DNA of 64,000 nucleotides from Poecilobothrus nobilitatus (GCA_947095535.1 OX352773.1:90182670-90246669); one strand, 5' to 3'; shown: positions 23,011 to 35,510, counted from the stretch's first letter. Numbers and translations: made by a program. The notes: generated by a model not told the origin, from the sequence alone.

Positions 23011-24429
23011 TTGTTGGATTTTTAGGTAGTCTTAAATAATTAGGACAATTTAAAATTTATTATTTTGATGTAAATTGCACAGGATAAATAATTTAAAAAT
23101 GACTTATGTAGACTAACAATACTAAGTATACCGCTTTTTTTTCTTTTGCTGTCTTATTTTTTTTCATCTATGTTTTCAAAAATCATCTTTCGAATGGAAA
23201 CGATTCAATTTATTTACATTAAATGGAACACATTAAATTGAATTCTTATGCTTTTCTTAGAACAAATATTTTCTATTTGTTTATCCAGACACAAATATTA
23301 TCTAATTTTCAACGAGGTCTATATTTTTCTTTTTTTCTACTTTAAAATTTTATATTAAAAAAATTTGTGTTACTTACTTACTTATTAAAAAACTGTCTAG
23401 TGGAAAAAAAAAACTTTTAAGTATTAGATTAATTTCTGTAAATTTAATTTCAAAGAGTTGAGATTTGTATACAATTAGTTTAATTAAAAGTCATTTAAAA
23501 CTGCAAAATAAAATCAAAAAGTATTTATATACACATATAGATAATAATTTAAAATGTACCTTAAGTTTTTATTAAAGAAAACATTTTCGTTAGTTATTAT
23601 TTTTAATTTGAAGAGATTTCAAAGAAGTTTTGTAGCGAAAATCTAATTAAGATTCTGTAAAACAAATGTAAAACAAAAAAAAAAACAAAATTGCAAAAGT
23701 AAAAAATAAGGAAATTCAAATTTTCCCGGTTATAAAAACTTGACCTAAAAACATTTTCTTATAAAAAAATGTTTAAAATATTTCTTGTAAAGAAATATTG
23801 TTGCAAAGAATTTTAAATTTTGAAAAAATGATTTTTTTATGAATCATTAAGTACCTTTTTGTTTTTATTTTTCTGTTCTTTAAATTAAAATCTTTTATTT
23901 TGCTCTCCGGTGTTTTCTAACTGAAAATAGCTTAAAGTTAAATATTAGTGTTTTGTAAGAAAATTTCATTTTATTTTGTTTGAATTTTTCATTGAAAATT
24001 GAATTTTAAGTAGTGCTTTAAATTGAGATAAATTGTTTTTTTTTCTAGAAAAAATTAGACAATAATGATGAAGATAATACTAAAGTCTACATTTTGATAT
24101 TTTTTTTGTTCGATCTTTAAATTTTGGGTTTTTTTAACGCTTTTAATGTTTTACTGATTCTTATAATTTCTTGTCTACAAGACATTTTTTACCCTGTCAG
24201 TGTCGTATTTAATAGTTTTTAAGCTTCTAATTTTTTTTATCTGTTTCGATATCTGCATCTTTCATATTTCAATTTGCTGTTTTAATCCACTGAAATCCAT
24301 TATTTAACTATTTTATTAAGGACTTTGCGAAACAAAAGATAATTAAATTTAATTTTAACATAACTTTGTGATAAGATCTTCATTTTCAATTAGATTTCAA
24401 ACCATAATACACAACTAGGAAGAGTGTAG
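23011..24429. other. A/T-rich non-coding block
   Basis: Some of the left part could be the diverged upstream region of the adjacent retrotransposon remnant, but no reverse transcriptase motif could be read beyond 23010. Otherwise there are only poly-A/T runs, with no gene or repeat supported. Confidence 0.5.
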
Positions 24430-24862
24430 ATTTGACTGTGACAACTTTAGGATATCCTAACGAACATAAGATATACAATTAGCTATTTCCATAAAATTTA
24501 ATCATCTTTTCGAAAATTTAAGACAAGTATAATCTGTCTTGGTAAAGTATCAAGATATGTTTATGTTCATTTCGGAGTTGTATTGTAGATAATTGACCAC
24601 TTTGAGCCAATCCTATCAAGTTTTACAGAAGTTGTTGCTATAAAACTTGATTATGCTTTACAAAATTACAGTTGTCCAGCTTTGTAAAATATCTAGATGA
24701 GCATATAAATTTTGTATCATATAACTGTTTGTTTCCAACTAACCAAATTTTGTAAAAATCGTTAGCATAAAGGTTAATTTCTTTTGATAAAATTTTATAT
24801 ATTCAGCTAAAAAAAGAGAAGTTGTATGGGAGCTACTTGAAGATATTGTTCGAACCTTTACA
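24430..24862 (-). mobile_element. degenerate DINE-like tandem-repeat body
   Basis: In reverse orientation it resembles the repeat units at 63.14-63.87 kb. GTTGTATGGGAGCTACTTGAA (24820-24840) corresponds to the complement of TTCGAGTAGCTGCCATACAA. Phrases such as CCAAATTTTGTAAAAATCGTTAG, CAAGTTTTACAGAAGTTGTTG and ATTTAATCATCTTTTCGAAAATTT recur at roughly 130-bp spacing. The ends are lost. Confidence 0.5.
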
Positions 24863-25055
24863 ATTTCTATAGGGGAACTGGAATTAACATAAAAATGAAA
24901 TAGGAAAAAATCAGAATCTTTCTTTGAGTTTCACTCTTTGAGTTTTTTTGAGTTATCGTGTGAACCAACAAATGAACGCACTGAGCCAAACAGACTCAAT
25001 ATTCATAGGTTTAAGAATACATCGCGTTTATTATCATCGCGAACGAGAAATAACA
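24863..25055. other. short unassigned stretch
   Basis: It contains a threefold CTTTGAGTTT repeat at 24920-24952 and a small patch of mixed composition. An open frame beginning at 24938 runs into the SINE-like repeat to its right, shows no recognisable motif and is not called. Confidence 0.4.
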
Positions 25056-25275
25056 CAAATGAACATGACATGGTAACAAACGAAAGTCCTATTGTGCTCT
25101 CCTTTCCTATCCCTACTCCCTAGCCAATATACTTACTGCATTAACAGATAGAAGTTTCATCCCATTGTATTGAATGAAGAGGAAGGAGAAGTGGGTTTAG
25201 TTTGTAAGAATCTGGTACTACCAAGGGGGAATTCTTGATATCTTTGGAAAATTCTCAACCTCATTTACTTAGGGG
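25056..25275 (+). repeat. SINE-like repeat, 3' part (CTAGCCAATATACT family)
   Basis: It shares TTTCCTATCCCTACTCCCTAGCCAATATACT, GTTTCATCCCA, GTGGGTTTAG...AAGAATCTG and CTACCAAGGGG in order with the copies at 47.1 and 51.7 kb. It ends near GGGGGAAAAATA. More diverged than the other two. Confidence 0.65.
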
Positions 25276-25569
25276 GAAAAATACCATAAAACAGAAGCAG
25301 ATGAAGAGACTTTGTAGAAGCCCTATTCTCCCAAAACGAGTAGAAAAGGCAAACAAAAAAAACAAAAAATCTCATCTTCTTCAAAGTGTGACAAAGGTAA
25401 TGGCAAATTTGTTACATATTTAAAGATTTTTATACGGGTATAATAATGAAGTTGTAATATTCCTTTTCTTTGTTTGCAGAATTTTAAATGAAGATATTAA
25501 AATCGGAGGATTGTACTTCTTTGAATTATAATTTTTAATTTTTCATCATTAGACACTTTCTTCAATTTA

Positions 25570-25830
25570 AAGGTGGTTAACCCTACACAATAAGAAAACT
25601 CGTTAACATATGAAAAAATATAAAAATGTAGGTAGCTTTAATTTTTATCTTGACAATTTTGCACTGATATCCAAGTCACTTAAAATAGTAAAATTTTAAT
25701 AAATCTTACATAGACAGAAGTATTCAGACATTTTATTCATTTTGTCTGATGCAACTTATGCTAATTCTCAAAGAGCTTCTTCCTCTCAAAAGTTTTTCGT
25801 ATGTCTTCGAAATTGATTGTTTTTTTTGGA
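25570..25830 (-). mobile_element. DINE-1-like fragment, degenerate
   Basis: It follows the minus-strand body order of the element at 2.8-4.1 kb: CTCGTTAACATATGAAAA, GCTTTAATTTTTAT, TTATGCTAATTCTCAAAGAG, TTCTTCCTCTCAAAA. Both ends are missing. Confidence 0.5.
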
Positions 25831-25868
25831 AAATGTATAAAAATGTATAAAAATGTATAAAAATGTAT
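25830..25868. repeat. 10-bp tandem repeat AAATGTATAA, ~3.7 copies
   Basis: Perfect short tandem repeat beginning GAAAATGTATAA, directly after the degenerate DINE-like fragment. It is probably a replication-slippage product and no function is suggested. Confidence 0.8.
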
Positions 25869-26544
25869 TTGGAAATGTATATATATTTTGATCAGAAATA
25901 AAATATAAATACCTATAAATTCTGGTCTATCTTGTCATTTGTAATCAGTAATCACTTTAACAAACAAATCTTAATAGGTGTTAAATGTTTTCAATTGAAA
26001 GCTGATCGTTGAATTAAAGAAGTTTATTTATATTTGTTAACAAATGTGCTATAATATATTTTTCATATCATTTATGTTTATTTTTTTTTAATATCATATA
26101 TTATGAGATAGGTAGGATAAAGGTACACTTATTTTAAAGATTAGCGAATTCTAATGCAATTGGTTATGTGTTAAATTAAATAAAATTTTGTCTATACTCA
26201 AAAATCAACTTGGACTGAATACATTTCCATCACATCTCAATTTATTATTAAATTTTTAATAATTTCAATATTTAAATATTAATTATTATTCAATAAGTAT
26301 TACATTAAAATTTTTGAATTACGGTAAATGCATTTTTAACCTTTAATTGACCAATAAATTAAATGTGGTTTTAATATACGAGTACTTTATTAAAATATTA
26401 AAAGAATCAAAAGTGTGGTAATAAAATAAGTAAGATTAAACTAAATGTTTAAAATTCAATTTTTTGATTTTTTAGTTTAATTAAATTTATGTAAAGATTA
26501 TAAGCATTCAAACTGAACTTGGTTCATATAATTTGCCAGGTTTG
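25869..26544. other. A/T-rich non-coding block
   Basis: Nothing beyond A/T-rich unique sequence is seen. Confidence 0.5.
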
Positions 26545-28143
26545 TTTTTATACCCGTACGATAGGATCGGGTATAATAAAATTACTTCTCCGTTTGTAAC
26601 ACCTCGAAATAAGCGAGCTAGATATACCTTCAAAGGTATGGATCGGATCAGAAAAAAATTCTAAGACTTTTGAGCCATGTGCGTCCGTCCGTCCGTCCGT
26701 CCGTCAGCACGCTAACTCAAAAACTAAGAAACCTAGAATCTTCAAATTTATACAAAATATTTTGGGAGTAATTTGTAGTTTCCTTATTTTTTTTGGTTGA
26801 GTTTGGACCAAAACTTAGGGTAGCTCTCGAACACCTAACTTTTAGATCCTCACATTTTTTTTGAAATAGAGCTATGAAATTTTAACTGCTGATAGATCTC
26901 ACAAAAATATTAAGTTTATTTTTAATAACTTTTTTTTGTAGTCTCACCCGTTACGGATCTACAGCTCCCCAAAGGTTCAAAAAAGCTCTATATTTAAATT
27001 GTTATAGCACAAGTTGTATAAGTTATATCTTCATTTTGAAAACGCCAAACGATTACTACTTTCATTAGCTTTAAAAGTATATATACAATAAATATATATT
27101 TGTGGCATACGGTGTCTTAATTTACCGTTATGCGAAACTCAAATTTTGCAAAATCCTTTAACCCTTCTATCTTTTAAACGCTTTAAGTTGGAAACTTGAA
27201 ATTTTGACAGAAGTTAGATCTTTGAAAATAAGTATGAGTCATTTCAGAAATTTTTTTTGTATCACCCCCCGTTTAGGAGCTGTAAGGGGTCAAAAACTGA
27301 AAATTTCCTATTTTTAAACACCTGTAACTTGAACACCTGTTAAAATTTTTTTGAAGTAATACACAAAAATTAAAGTTTCAACATTATACTCTTATTTTTG
27401 TTAACAACTTTTTTTAATAATATAGGGTTATATAGGGTTACTTTATAATTGACGAAAGTGTTACTTGATTTTTTCAAATTTTCTAACAAATTTCTTTAAC
27501 GAATTTTTTCCATTTTGTTTTACTCGATAATTTGAAATTGTTGAGGATATAATGCGTAGTACAAAAAACTGTAAATAAATAAACAAGATAACGGTTGCTT
27601 GAAGAATTTTTATTTATATGATATTGATGTATATACATACTTATATAATATCATGTTTATTTACATATCGTATATGTCACTAGTGAATGAATGATAAGAG
27701 TATATATGTATATTATATAGCGCCGTATTTACATACATATATGAATTTTATTGTACTTATAAGAAATTATTCTGTTAATGGAATATTTACATATAATATA
27801 ATATAATATTTAAAATTATATTTACTATTTTGTACTAAGTAAATTTAATATACATTTACCGCTTAGTATTAAATGGTACTATAGAATATATGAAAAAGTT
27901 TTGGATTGATAATCGTTATGTGAAAGGTTAGAATCTGCTTTTGAAGAATGTACATATAAACATATAGTTTGAATATATGTACAACCCATACTTCTAGAAA
28001 TTATAAAATTCACCCAAATTATTTTAAAATTCTAAAATATTAAAAAAATAATATTGTAAGCAGAGTGACAGGCTGTGAACATACTAACGGTTCGTACGGG
28101 TATCTAAGAGTTGACAAAGGCAACTGTATTCTTCCTCGTTTTT
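26545..28143 (+). mobile_element. DINE-1-like element, ATACCCGTAC subfamily
   Basis: It begins TTTTTATACCCGTACGATAGGATCGGGTATAAT, a 5' repeat that also folds on itself (TACCC/GGGTA). A clean GTCC tract lies at 26682-26705, followed by CTAACTCAAAAACTAAG and a body that is recognisably related to the GCACATTTCC subfamily (ACGGATCTACAGCTCCCC, TTTACCGTTATGCGAAA, CACCCCCCGTTTAGGAGCT). It ends at 28094-28143 with GTACGGGTAT, the exact inverse of ATACCCGTAC, then the hairpin AGTTG...CAACT and TTCCTCGTTTTT. A/T-rich filler occupies about 27480-28090. It has no coding frame. It is the key copy linking the two subfamilies. Confidence 0.75.
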
Positions 28144-28149
28144 AAATAT

Positions 28150-28350
28150 AAACTACTTATTTCTGAGACAACTTACACTAATTTTAAAAAATTTTTCTTC
28201 TCTCAAAATTTGAAGTCCCTATCTAAAAGCGTGTCGTTGTTATGAAAAAAGAATTTTGTTTTCACATCACGGTAAATTTAAATGCTGACGGGATGTAGCT
28301 TTGTAACGGATGGGACTACATGAAAAAGTTGTACTACAACATTAATTTTT
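28150..28350 (-). mobile_element. DINE-1-like fragment, GCACATTTCC subfamily body
   Basis: Minus-orientation body piece (ACTTACACTAATTTTAAAA, TCTCAAAATTTGAAG, TCACGGTAAATTTAAATGCT, GTAACGGATGGGACTACATG), as in the copy at 2.8-4.1 kb. Neither terminus is present. It lies immediately after the ATACCCGTAC element. Confidence 0.65.
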
Positions 28351-29244
28351 TTTTGCTAAAAACAAAATATCGGTCTAAAAAAGTTTAAATTTCATTGCAT
28401 CAAAATTTTTGATTTTTTAATCAGTTTTTTAGTTTAAGTTAACCATTTTTTTTAATTAAAAATTTTTTTTATTTTTTAACAATTTTTTAATTTTTCTTTT
28501 TTTTATTGACGAAGACTGAGACAGTATAATGGCGTCAGTAATCACTAGATCGGTAGTGTACCTTCAAAACATAAGATAACCTATTCGGTCATAGTTGATA
28601 TCAAGTTTTGTTATAGATTTATGTTACTATGATACCACTCTGGCGAAAGAAGCTTTCAGTGTTTCTCAAATCCATGTCAGAGAATTCACATAAATCTTGA
28701 AAAAGAAGTTACCGAGATATTTGCATATTTTCTTTATTAGTCAGGCTAGGACAGGTGTTTTACGCTCTCTGTCGCGTCAATTTCTCTGTAATTTCTGTAG
28801 TTAAAATCGGCGTGCGCATACCTAATCTTTTGGCATGTGTACCGATAAGACAACAGGCCGTAATAACAATAACCAATATTGTCTTATTGCAGGTCTAGAG
28901 AGAGAAAGTATGCATTTGAATCTTTCTAAACTCAGATGCGGTCACAAGGATTTGATTGTACTGCAGGTTATACCTTTTTTTAACAATAAATTTTACGTTC
29001 ATTTTACATTGTTAAAAAAAAAATGATGTATGTATTGCATATTAAGTATTGATATGCATTTAATTAAAATAAATTTTTAATTGGGATTTTGATTACTGAA
29101 ATTAATATGTATAAAATTCTTTTTATTAAAAAGGATTGAAATTATATTTTCAGTACTTCAAAAATTTGTTTAATAATATAATTTTTAATTGGCAGAATCA
29201 AAACAAAATAAAAAAAAATAATAAAGTTTTCATTCTTTTTTTAC
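28351..29244. other. unassigned stretch with a less A/T-rich patch
   Basis: The patch 28510-28970 has balanced composition (for example GCTCTCTGTCGCGTCAATT) and looks like part of a dispersed element, but no second copy exists in the window. TTGTCTTATTGCAGGT at about 28878-28893 would fit an acceptor, yet the open frame across it (28835-29026) shows no known motif. Confidence 0.4.
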
Positions 29245-29540
29245 CGACCGCATACATTAATGTATAAGGTAGGTATTGTTTTCATACTAAAAATGTGTAC
29301 CCGAGATTTTGGCAAAAATGCACTACTCCGGTGTGGAGAAGGCTGTAAAAAAATGTTCAGCATGATGTCCGTCTGTGTGTGTGTGTGGGTGCGTGTGTGT
29401 GTCTGTGGACACGTGTACAGCTTAAACGACTGAGCGGAATTTTTTGAAATTTCATATTTAAGGTTTTGACGTAAATATCTCGGATTGATAAGCTTTTGGA
29501 GCAAATCGGACAACCGCAAGTGCTAGTTTACTAGTGTACT
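29245..29540 (+). mobile_element. third DINE-like/GTCY-type repeat
   Basis: It contains GATGTCCGTCTGTGTGTGTGTG (29364-29400, GTCY passing into GT repeats), followed by AGCTTAAACGACTGAGCGGAA and ATTTTTTGAAATTTCATATT. This is the same arrangement of microsatellite then weakly conserved body as the two subfamilies, but with a different sequence. The open frame on the minus strand here is only the His/Thr translation of the microsatellite. Confidence 0.5.
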
Positions 29541-30509
29541 TTTTAAGTTTTTTACGAATATTTCATAACAGAAAAATTTTATGAGAAAAATTAGTAAGAA
29601 AAAGTTGTTACACAAGTAAAGAGTAACAACTTTGACATAGAACATTTTTTGATCCGACTAATTTTAACTTTTATTTAATTTTTTTTCTAAGTCCAAATTC
29701 ATACGTAACACTCCATATGAATTTATATGAACAATTTTTTTTTGTTTTTTTTTTTATATCTCTAAAAATTTATATATATACATATGTATGTACTTATATC
29801 TATGCCAATGCATATTATTCATTTGTTGATGACATAAAATTAAAACAGTAAAATTTTTGTTAGCACATTTAATATTAATCTTATGTTTGTTTTGTATTTG
29901 TTTACAGTTTTTATTATTTTTTACTTTTAATATTATTTTTTGAATGAAAAAAAAATCATGTATCTACATTACAATAATAATAATAAATGGATGTATGAAT
30001 GAATGTACATATATTTTTACGATTTCATTGCTTATAATTATTTTTATTGAATACTTAAAACAAAATGTTATTAAATTATTAGAAATTATTTTGCTTTGAT
30101 ATAAATTATTTTGTAAAAGATCTATAAATTTTAGCATTGTACTTTTTGTGTAGTGGCGGTCGGTCCTGTGTTGGAGACAACTGATTTTTTTTTTTAATAA
30201 GAACTAATATTAAAATATATTTAAAAAAAAAAATTATTTTTAATTAAATGGAAAAATTATGAAATTAATAACCTCATAATAAAAAATTTTCTTTTGATTT
30301 TTGAAGTTAATTGACTGAAATGTGCTGAAAATTATTAAAATTCAGTTGGTGGATATTATTTGCGAAATAAAAATAATATGATCTATTAAATATGTAATTA
30401 CGTAAATAATTCATACTTACTTATCCCATTTTGCATATTTTATAAAGTATAAGAAAATAAATTAATTTAGATAAGTATTACATAATAATTTTTTGAAAAA
30501 AATTCATTA
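29541..30509. other. A/T-rich non-coding block
   Basis: TATACATA tracts and poly-T runs. No feature was supported. Confidence 0.5.
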
Positions 30510-30950
30510 ATATTTCGTTTTTTAAAAGATTCTGGCACAAGTTCAGCTAGTTTTTTTTTTACTATACACCTATAAAATATAAAAAGTCATAAAAAATTTC
30601 TTAAGCATGTATTTATAAATAAAAACGTTAGTAACCACATGTATTGTATTATTTTATGACGTAACTTAAAGTTTTTGTTTTATGATTTGTATTATTTCAC
30701 ACGTTTTTCTTTGATTTTTAATAAGAACGAAGAAATGTAAAATTATAACATAAAAAAATGAAATTTTCAAAAAATAAGGATGAATGAATAAGAAAAAACA
30801 AATGAGATCCTTAACTATTAAAGATTTTTTCTGAAATCTGAGTAAAAAAGGTAAATGTAAAATGTTTTAGAGATTTATGTAAATTGAAACTACATGAAAG
30901 CTTTATTTTAATGATTTGATGCAATAATTATCAAAAATGGCGTATTTTGA
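30510..30950. repeat. dispersed ~0.45-kb repeat, copy 1
   Basis: It agrees in order with 34838-35340 over blocks TTTCGTTTTTTAAAAGAT, TTCAGCTAGT, TTAAGCATGTATTTATA, ACATGTATTG, TTTATGATTTGTAT, AAAAAAATGAAATTT and ATTTTAATGATTT, with small indels between them. The two copies are in direct orientation about 4.3 kb apart. No coding potential or terminal structure is seen. It could be an old mobile element or a segmental duplication. Confidence 0.65.
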
Positions 30951-31256
30951 TCAGCATTGTTTAAATATATTTATAAGTTTAAAAAAAAAAAAATTAAACT
31001 TAAAGAAAAGCACTGTGAATGTGAATTAAATTGATAAGTAAAAATTAATGTACACCTTGAATTATTTAAAGTTCTGTTACACACGATTTTTCTTACGTGG
31101 TAATTGTTCAATCGTTAGACTGTGATCAGCCGGTGTACACAGGCACACAAGTAGAATATTGAATCACTTTATGTATCCTGAACTGATGTATCCTGAATTT
31201 ATCCTGAATTTTTTAATTATCAAACTAAAAAAAAAATGTTAAAATAAATATTTTCA
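30951..31256. other. unassigned A/T-rich stretch
   Basis: It contains a slightly G/C-richer piece, 31085-31150 (GTGATCAGCCGGTGTACACAGG), and three near-tandem TATCCTGAA units at 31174-31212. No gene was found. Confidence 0.45.
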
Positions 31257-31641
31257 AACAAAATACAGAAGAAAGAAGAAAAGATACCGCTTAAAAAATA
31301 AAAGATACCACAAACTACTAAGAAAACTTCCCCACTCTAGATGTTGTGAAAAGAAGCGCTGCTTCGTCCCAAAATCTCCCTTTTCTAGTCTTATCCACCT
31401 TATTTGTTCATTACTAACCCAAAACCTAGATGTAAGGATTTCAAATTTGTTTTAGTATAACTTTTATAAGAATTGTTTTTAATCATTAGCTTAGTCTCTT
31501 GTTATTAGTTATATTTCTTACTTATAAGTATTTCTAGTTTTATTAAACCGTCAAACTGACCCACATGCCTCATGTGCAGAGGTTCCTTTCTATGGCTTCG
31601 AATATTATCTATCCGTTGTTATATTAAATAAATAAATAAAT
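31257..31641 (+). mobile_element. truncated retroposed insert with TAAA tail and 15-bp target duplication
   Basis: AAATAAATATTTTCA occurs at 31242-31256 and again at 31642-31656, exactly flanking a 385-bp segment that ends in (TAAA)n (31626-31641). A target duplication plus a simple 3' tail is diagnostic of target-primed retroposition. The segment is less A/T-rich (TAGATGTTGTGAAAAG, GCGCTGCTTCGTCCC, CCTCATGTGCAGAGG) and resembles a 3' UTR or the end of a non-LTR element, but no protein motif is readable. Because the duplicated sequence is itself AAAT-rich, the right border is uncertain by a few bases. Confidence 0.7.
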
Positions 31642-31656
31642 AAATAAATATTTTCA

Positions 31657-33693
31657 GATGACGCTTGCATATTTTTCATTGCTGATTTTTTGCTAATATT
31701 GGAGTTGAAGTTTGGTTTTTAGAACTTTTTTATATATTACATTTTAAATTGCGCATTTTATTTACATGTTTCAGAGAGTTTTTTTGAATTTTTCAAGAAC
31801 AAAATTTATAATTAATTTTAATTTTATTTAAAATTTGGTGTTTAAAACTTTAACGATGGGAAAAAAATATCTTTCTGAATTATGATAAAAGAAGAAAATC
31901 TGCAAATTGACGCATTTTTTAATTTTATTAAAGTGTTTAGTTACTGTTGATGCAAAGTTTAAATTGCAATTTGATCCAAGTAGATTGACAATTGCAAAGT
32001 GAACGAATGCAACTTTGATTTTGTTACAAGTAAATAAAGTATTTATGGAATTCATTCTGTTAAAAATAATGAAAAACTACTTCCGTGTAATTTTTTATAA
32101 AGGCACCACACAAATTACTGATAACGCAGAAATATTTTACTTAAGTATACTAATTTTCCGAACCATTTTTTATTTAATCCGATGATTTTTAATATTTATA
32201 AATAAAAAAATAGGTTTATTTAACGTGATAATCTTGAATTTGAAAAAAAAAAAATACTGCATTATATTATATGTATACGTATCAGTATAAAGGTAATTAA
32301 ATACCTTTTATTATATTTAAAAATGAATGAGATTTTATCTTTTTGTAATTTTTGAAAAGAAAATGTCTTTTTTTCCCATAACTATGATAACGCATTAATA
32401 CGTTCTTACTAAATCTTATAGCATCGTTAAATCAGACAAAAAAAGGAGTGTATTATCTTTTTTTTTATCTTAATTTCCGGGTATTAATGAACTCATTTTT
32501 TTTTTTTTTTTTTTTTAAATTAATTATATTTTTTTTTAAGATCCTAAAACATCACCTCTTAAAAGTTATTAAAACAATTTTTTTTTCAAGCATTTTCTTT
32601 TTAAATAATTAACGAAAATATTAATAATCTACTTAAAATATATATATATACAATCTCAAGGATTAATTTTTTTTTTGTTTTGTTTTTAAACTTAAGAATC
32701 TCTTAGAAAATTTAATTGGCCATAACTTTATTAATCATTAACAAAAAAAAAAAAACAAAACAAAATAAAAGGAAAGGAAAAAAAAAACACTTTTATTCTT
32801 GATTTTCCTAAACCTTTTAAATATTTATTATTTTATTTACCGTTATAACTTTTATATTTTTTAAAAAAAATAACAGTAAAGTAAAGCGGCTAGAAAATAA
32901 ATTTCCTAAATAAAATACCAAAGTTTGAAAAAAAGAAATAACGGTGATGTGGGAAGTGTTTTGGTTCCGAAAAGTTAAAACCGAGTTAAAAGAAAATTTA
33001 AACAAAAACAATGCTGGAAAGAAAAGAAAAGAATAGGGAACAACCACAAATTTTTTCCACCTTTTAAATCTTTTATTTTTATTTTTGTTGTTGTTTTGAC
33101 GATATATATTTCATTCTTTAAGACTAGACATAATACATAAATCCTTTACAAAAGAACACGATACAGAATGAAAAAAAGACGGTAAACAAAAAAAGAACTT
33201 CTTTTTGTTCCAAAAAAAAAATATACACATACCTTAATTTTGCGATGATAAAATACTAAAAAAACGAAAAACAAATAAATAAAAAATTATAGTTTGATTA
33301 CACAGCAGATGCTTTAAACCTTTTTTTTTTATTATTGTTTTTGAAGCAATTTTTAATTTAAGTTAGAAGAAAAATCTGTTGAAGTTCTCAAGATGTATTC
33401 GCTGTTAACTAAAAAAGCGCTGCAACAAGTACTTTATAAATAATTCAAACCCAAACTGTTTGTTTGCTAGTATAGCTATCCTCGTTTTATATTTGATTTT
33501 TTTGCTTTATTATAAGTTAGAACTTATAATTCTTTTATCATTTTTTCGGAGAAACTTTTTTTAAATATGATATTTGAATGGTATGTTAACTTCCAACTCA
33601 ATATATGAAATATTTCATCGATAATCTTTCATCTCTAGACCTTACATAAATTATGGTAAGAAATTACTTTTGTTGGTACGTACTATTTTACGT
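31657..33693. other. A/T-rich non-coding block
   Basis: Long poly-T and poly-A runs (for example 32498-32517). Minus-strand open frames at 31828-32055 and 32817-33047 are Phe/Asn/Lys-rich without motifs and are not called. Confidence 0.5.
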
Positions 33694-33811
33694 TTATGAG
33701 CTATTAGGGCTCAAAAATTGAGCTATTAGGGCGCACAATTCTAAGCAGTTTGTACTGCCTTTCGGAAATGTGTGCTTTCAAAAATCGTTGGTTTACATTC
33801 TATCTTGCTTT
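33694..33811 (+). mobile_element. DINE-1-like 3' end fragment
   Basis: GAGCTATTAGGGCTCAAAAATTG, then GGAAATGTGTGCTTTC and the terminal hairpin region AATCGTTGGTTTACATTCTATCTTG, match the 3' portion of the GCACATTTCC subfamily. The segment GAGCTATTAGGG is duplicated in tandem. Confidence 0.75.
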
Positions 33812-34837
33812 TTAATTATTTTCTTTCAATAAAAAGTTAAGTTCTGAGTTGAACTATATTCTGGCTCGAATATACGTTTTGGTGACCTCCTCTTATTTAC
33901 ATATTGTGTTTAGGTTATCTTGGTTTATTGATTTCGTACTTTTTGTAAATATAAAATTATTTACTTATTTTAGAATAGACACTAAGTAGTTACTTTGTTA
34001 TAATAATTATAAAATATTGCACTGTTATAAAAATCGTGATCCACATATAATTAACTTTATATATTGCATTCATACTTTATATAAAAACATTTAGTTTTAT
34101 GGTTTCTGGAAGTTATTTAATCTGACAAGATTTTTCCAATGCCATAGCAGCATGTATAAAATCTGCTATTCTTAAGGAACACAAAAAAATTATGTACATT
34201 TATTTATATTTCCATTTTGATGTTTATTTCCTATAGCAAAATTTTAAACAAAAAAAAAAATATAAATTGAAAAATTTTAAAAGTTTTTCGTATAGGTTCA
34301 CGGCATTATGTTGAAATATAAAATTTTAAATAAAAAAATCTAGCCTTTTATGCTGAAATCTTAACTTTTTCAAAAAAATTTGGTGCAATGTGTTTTATAG
34401 TTTATGGCTACGGAATAAGAATTTCAAAACTATGATTAGCGGGGTTTGGACGCCACAGAACCGACAATATTAAATGCTTTTGCTTTTAAAATTATAAGTA
34501 ACTACGAGTATGCAAAAAAAAAACAAAATTTAGGAGCAATTCAGAAGTTGGTTACTAAATTTAGGCTATACGCTTTTCCGAGAATACTTATGCGTATATT
34601 TATATGCGAGGAACGGGAATCATTTAATAAATGGTTGTTTACAAAAACAAAGCTAACTAAGTATAGATAAGTATATGCTTTTCTCAAAATATGTATAAAA
34701 ATCAGCACCAATCGGCATATATTGGTTGGTAACAATCGACATATAAGTATTCGTCGAAATCAATAAATGTTTTTCTTTGATTCAATATTTTATCCCAAAC
34801 AGATTATAGCTTTCACAATATCGGTTACAATCTCTTT
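33812..34837. other. A/T-rich non-coding block
   Basis: Open frames on both strands overlap near 34446-34735 and neither has a motif. No gene was supported. Confidence 0.45.
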
Positions 34838-35340
34838 TTCGTTTGTTAAAAGATACTTCTTTCAGTTAGTTCTTTTACTATCTATTAAATTATAAAAGCT
34901 TCAGTATAAAAAAAATATGTTAAGCATGTATTTATATGAAAATGTTAGTATCAACATGTATTGGGTTTATTAAAATTTATCCAAACTTTAACTAGAGTTT
35001 TTGCTTTATGATTTGTATCATGTGGGAAATTTTTACTTTGATTTATAATAAGGATGAAGAAAAACAAAACAATAACTTAAAAAAATGAAATTTCTGGAAA
35101 ATAAGGATAAACGCAAAACAAAAAAATGTGGAAAAATATTGAGGAACAATAAGGTTCTTAATTTTTCATTTTTTTTTCTGGCAGAATTTAGTTCTCTTCT
35201 TTCTTTTGCTAGATTCGAAGAATAGAAAAAAAAGTAAATAATTAATATATATTTTCAAATGTTAGAGTTTATATAAACATCAACTGTATGAAAACTTTGA
35301 TTTTAATGATTTTGATGTGGTAATCTTTAAAAATGGTGTA
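34838..35340. repeat. dispersed ~0.45-kb repeat, copy 2
   Basis: The second copy of the repeat at 30510-30950, slightly longer because of A/T-rich insertions around 35100-35240. Shared blocks keep the same order and strand. Confidence 0.65.
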
Positions 35341-35510
35341 AAATAATGAAAAAATGCAGATGAGTGAACCCGAAGCAATAAATAAAAAAAAAATTATCAA
35401 TATTTTGAATTTGTTTAAAATTATTTTTAATACTTTAAAACAAAAAAAGAACTTCCCAGTTGCCAAAATTACGGAGTTTATTATTTAATAACTGTTTAAC
35501 TTCATCTGAG

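Noticed and set aside
29241..29519. 92-codon minus-strand frame with a His/Thr run
   Set aside because: The His/Thr run is the translated GT microsatellite of a dispersed repeat.
31085..31150. Possible tRNA-like sequence (GTTAGACTGTGATC region)
   Set aside because: Neither a proper B box nor a cloverleaf could be drawn.
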